Under the pieces are notes generated by a model that was not told the DNA's origin, made no database searches, and saw only the letters and a program-made list of their open reading frames with translations. Shown here piece by piece: positions 5,709-6,655 of a stretch of DNA of 6,655 nt. Origin of the DNA: Chitinophagaceae bacterium (GTDB taxonomy: Bacteria; Bacteroidota; Bacteroidia; Chitinophagales; Chitinophagaceae); the NCBI GenBank assembly GCA_017989935.1, contig JAGNOY010000119.1, positions 1-6,655 on the forward strand, written 5' to 3'. Both the position numbers and the translations under genes were made by a program. Numbering within the stretch: position 1 is the stretch's first letter; each line of letters starts with the position of its first letter.

Positions 5709-6655
5709 TTAATACCTTGTTCTTGTAATTTTTAAAATGGTTTCATCTTGATCTTTGACAGCAAATCTATGATCTTGCCTATGCCCAATAACCCAGATAA
5801 TTTTTTTTTCGGATTCTAAAACCCACACCTCATCTTTTTCATGTAAAGGAATTTTCTCATCGATCAACAAACGAGCCACTTTTTTCTTTTTATTGAATCC
5901 TAAAGGATAGAAATAATCTCCTTGTCTCCATTTGCGCATCACCAATGGATAAACTAGCTCTTTCGCACTCACGAAAATCAACTCACTATTTTTATCTTTA
6001 CTCCAAGTTGTTGCTGCAAGTTTATCAAACTGCAAGCCAAACCCAGATGTTTGTATATGCGTATCTTCTTGATCAATAAGTATAAGATCACTTAATTGAG
6101 TGTCTATTTGCGTGATAATTAAATGCTTTCTGTTTCGAATAATTTTATGGGTTTGACTTTGCACCAAGGCCCCACTCTGACTATTTATTAACTGAAGTAC
6201 TTGTAAGGTTTGATCAAATGAAAACCCAAATTCTTTTATCAATTCATACAACACTGTAGATACAGCTGGCATTGATTGTAAGCTCAGTACAGCCAAATAG
6301 ATATCTTTACCTCGTTGCTCAAGTAATTTCTTTCTATATGCCTGAATACCTTGTTGGAAAATCAAATTGGTATCTTTCATTCGTTCGATATTGGCTAATA
6401 TATTCTGAGAAAAAGAAGGAAATATTTCTTCAAGCACCGGCACAATTTGATGTCTGAATTTGTTTCTAGTATAATCGAGTTTTGCATTGCTACTATCTTC
6501 TCTGTACTGAATTTTATGTGCCAAAGCATAAGCCGAGATGTCTTGTTTGCTTACATCCAACATTGGCCTCACTACAAAATCATTGACCAAAGGCATACCA
6601 CAAAGTCCTTGTAACCCTGTACCTCTGCACCAATTAAATAATACAGTTTCAATTT
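5709..6655 (-). CDS. tilS: tRNA(Ile)-lysidine synthase TilS, 5' end cut by the window edge
   Basis: TilS uses ATP to attach lysine to C34 of the CAU-anticodon tRNA(Ile), making lysidine so that the tRNA reads AUA and is charged with isoleucine. The activity is essential in most bacteria. The frame stays open to the window end, giving 314 residues of the C-terminal part. The methionine at 6596 is internal, not the start, because 19 upstream residues (ETVLFNWCRGTGLQGLCGMP region) match the family's ETVL...RGTGL.GL.G.P motif. The fragment also has RPML (about 29-32), the YREDSSN motif (50-56), the YTRNKFRH motif (61-68) and the TilS C-terminal tRNA-binding domain with MRKWRQGDYFYPLG and KVARLLIDEKIP. 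The N-terminal PP-loop (SGGxDS) and the true start lie beyond the window. The kinase gene follows after only 3 bases on the same strand. Confidence 0.95.
   Translation of the reverse strand, partial: IETVLFNWCRGTGLQGLCGMPLVNDFVVRPMLDVSKQDISAYALAHKIQYREDSSNAKLDYTRNKFRHQIVPVLEEIFPSFSQNILANIERMKDTNLIFQQGIQAYRKKLLEQRGKDIYLAVLSLQSMPAVSTVLYELIKEFGFSFDQTLQVLQLINSQSGALVQSQTHKIIRNRKHLIITQIDTQLSDLILIDQEDTHIQTSGFGLQFDKLAATTWSKDKNSELIFVSAKELVYPLVMRKWRQGDYFYPLGFNKKKKVARLLIDEKIPLHEKDEVWVLESEKKIIWVIGHRQDHRFAVKDQDETILKITRTRY

Noticed and set aside
6272..6457. 61-codon plus-strand open frame
   Set aside because: It is the antisense of tilS and has no recognisable protein features.
5709..6596. Taking the ATG at 6596 as the tilS start
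   Set aside because: The frame continues upstream to the window edge with conserved TilS residues (ETVL...RGTGL), so that methionine is internal and the gene is partial.

Overview
The window looks like a core-type chromosomal segment of a low-GC member of the Bacteroidota. The sequence supports this in four ways. Intergenic DNA is very AT-rich and start codons mostly lack Shine-Dalgarno sequences. A TAnnTTTG-type -7 promoter element lies upstream of a lipoprotein gene. The protein families (TPR-hybrid histidine kinase, DUF3828-like lipoprotein, PaaG-like hydratase, LOG family) are all common in this phylum. Finally, a compact GC-rich structured element resembles repeats seen in Flavobacteria and relatives. 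The genus cannot be fixed from this sequence.

Layout: 139-879 (-) is a LOG-family phosphoribohydrolase. The divergent spacer 880-1158 holds a GC-rich structured element at 998-1080 (Flavo-1-like). 1159-1488 (+) is a small two-helix membrane protein. 1495-1605 (-) may be the C-terminal remnant of a lost gene. 1617-2126 (-) is a lipoprotein with a DUF3828-like domain, and 2248-3024 (+) is a PaaG-type enoyl-CoA hydratase/isomerase. 3036-5705 (-) is a large soluble hybrid histidine kinase (TPRs, HisKA, HATPase, receiver, HPt). Only 3 nt upstream of the kinase is 5709-6655 (-), the C-terminal two thirds of tRNA(Ile)-lysidine synthase TilS, cut by the window edge.

The genes do not form one pathway. 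The only clear transcriptional unit is tilS followed by the kinase, which are probably co-transcribed and translationally coupled. The other genes are single units that diverge or converge. No phage, transposon, CRISPR or toxin-antitoxin genes were found. The items most worth a second look are the structured GC-rich element with its internal two-fold repeat, the gene remnant, and the orphan phosphorelay kinase attached to tilS.
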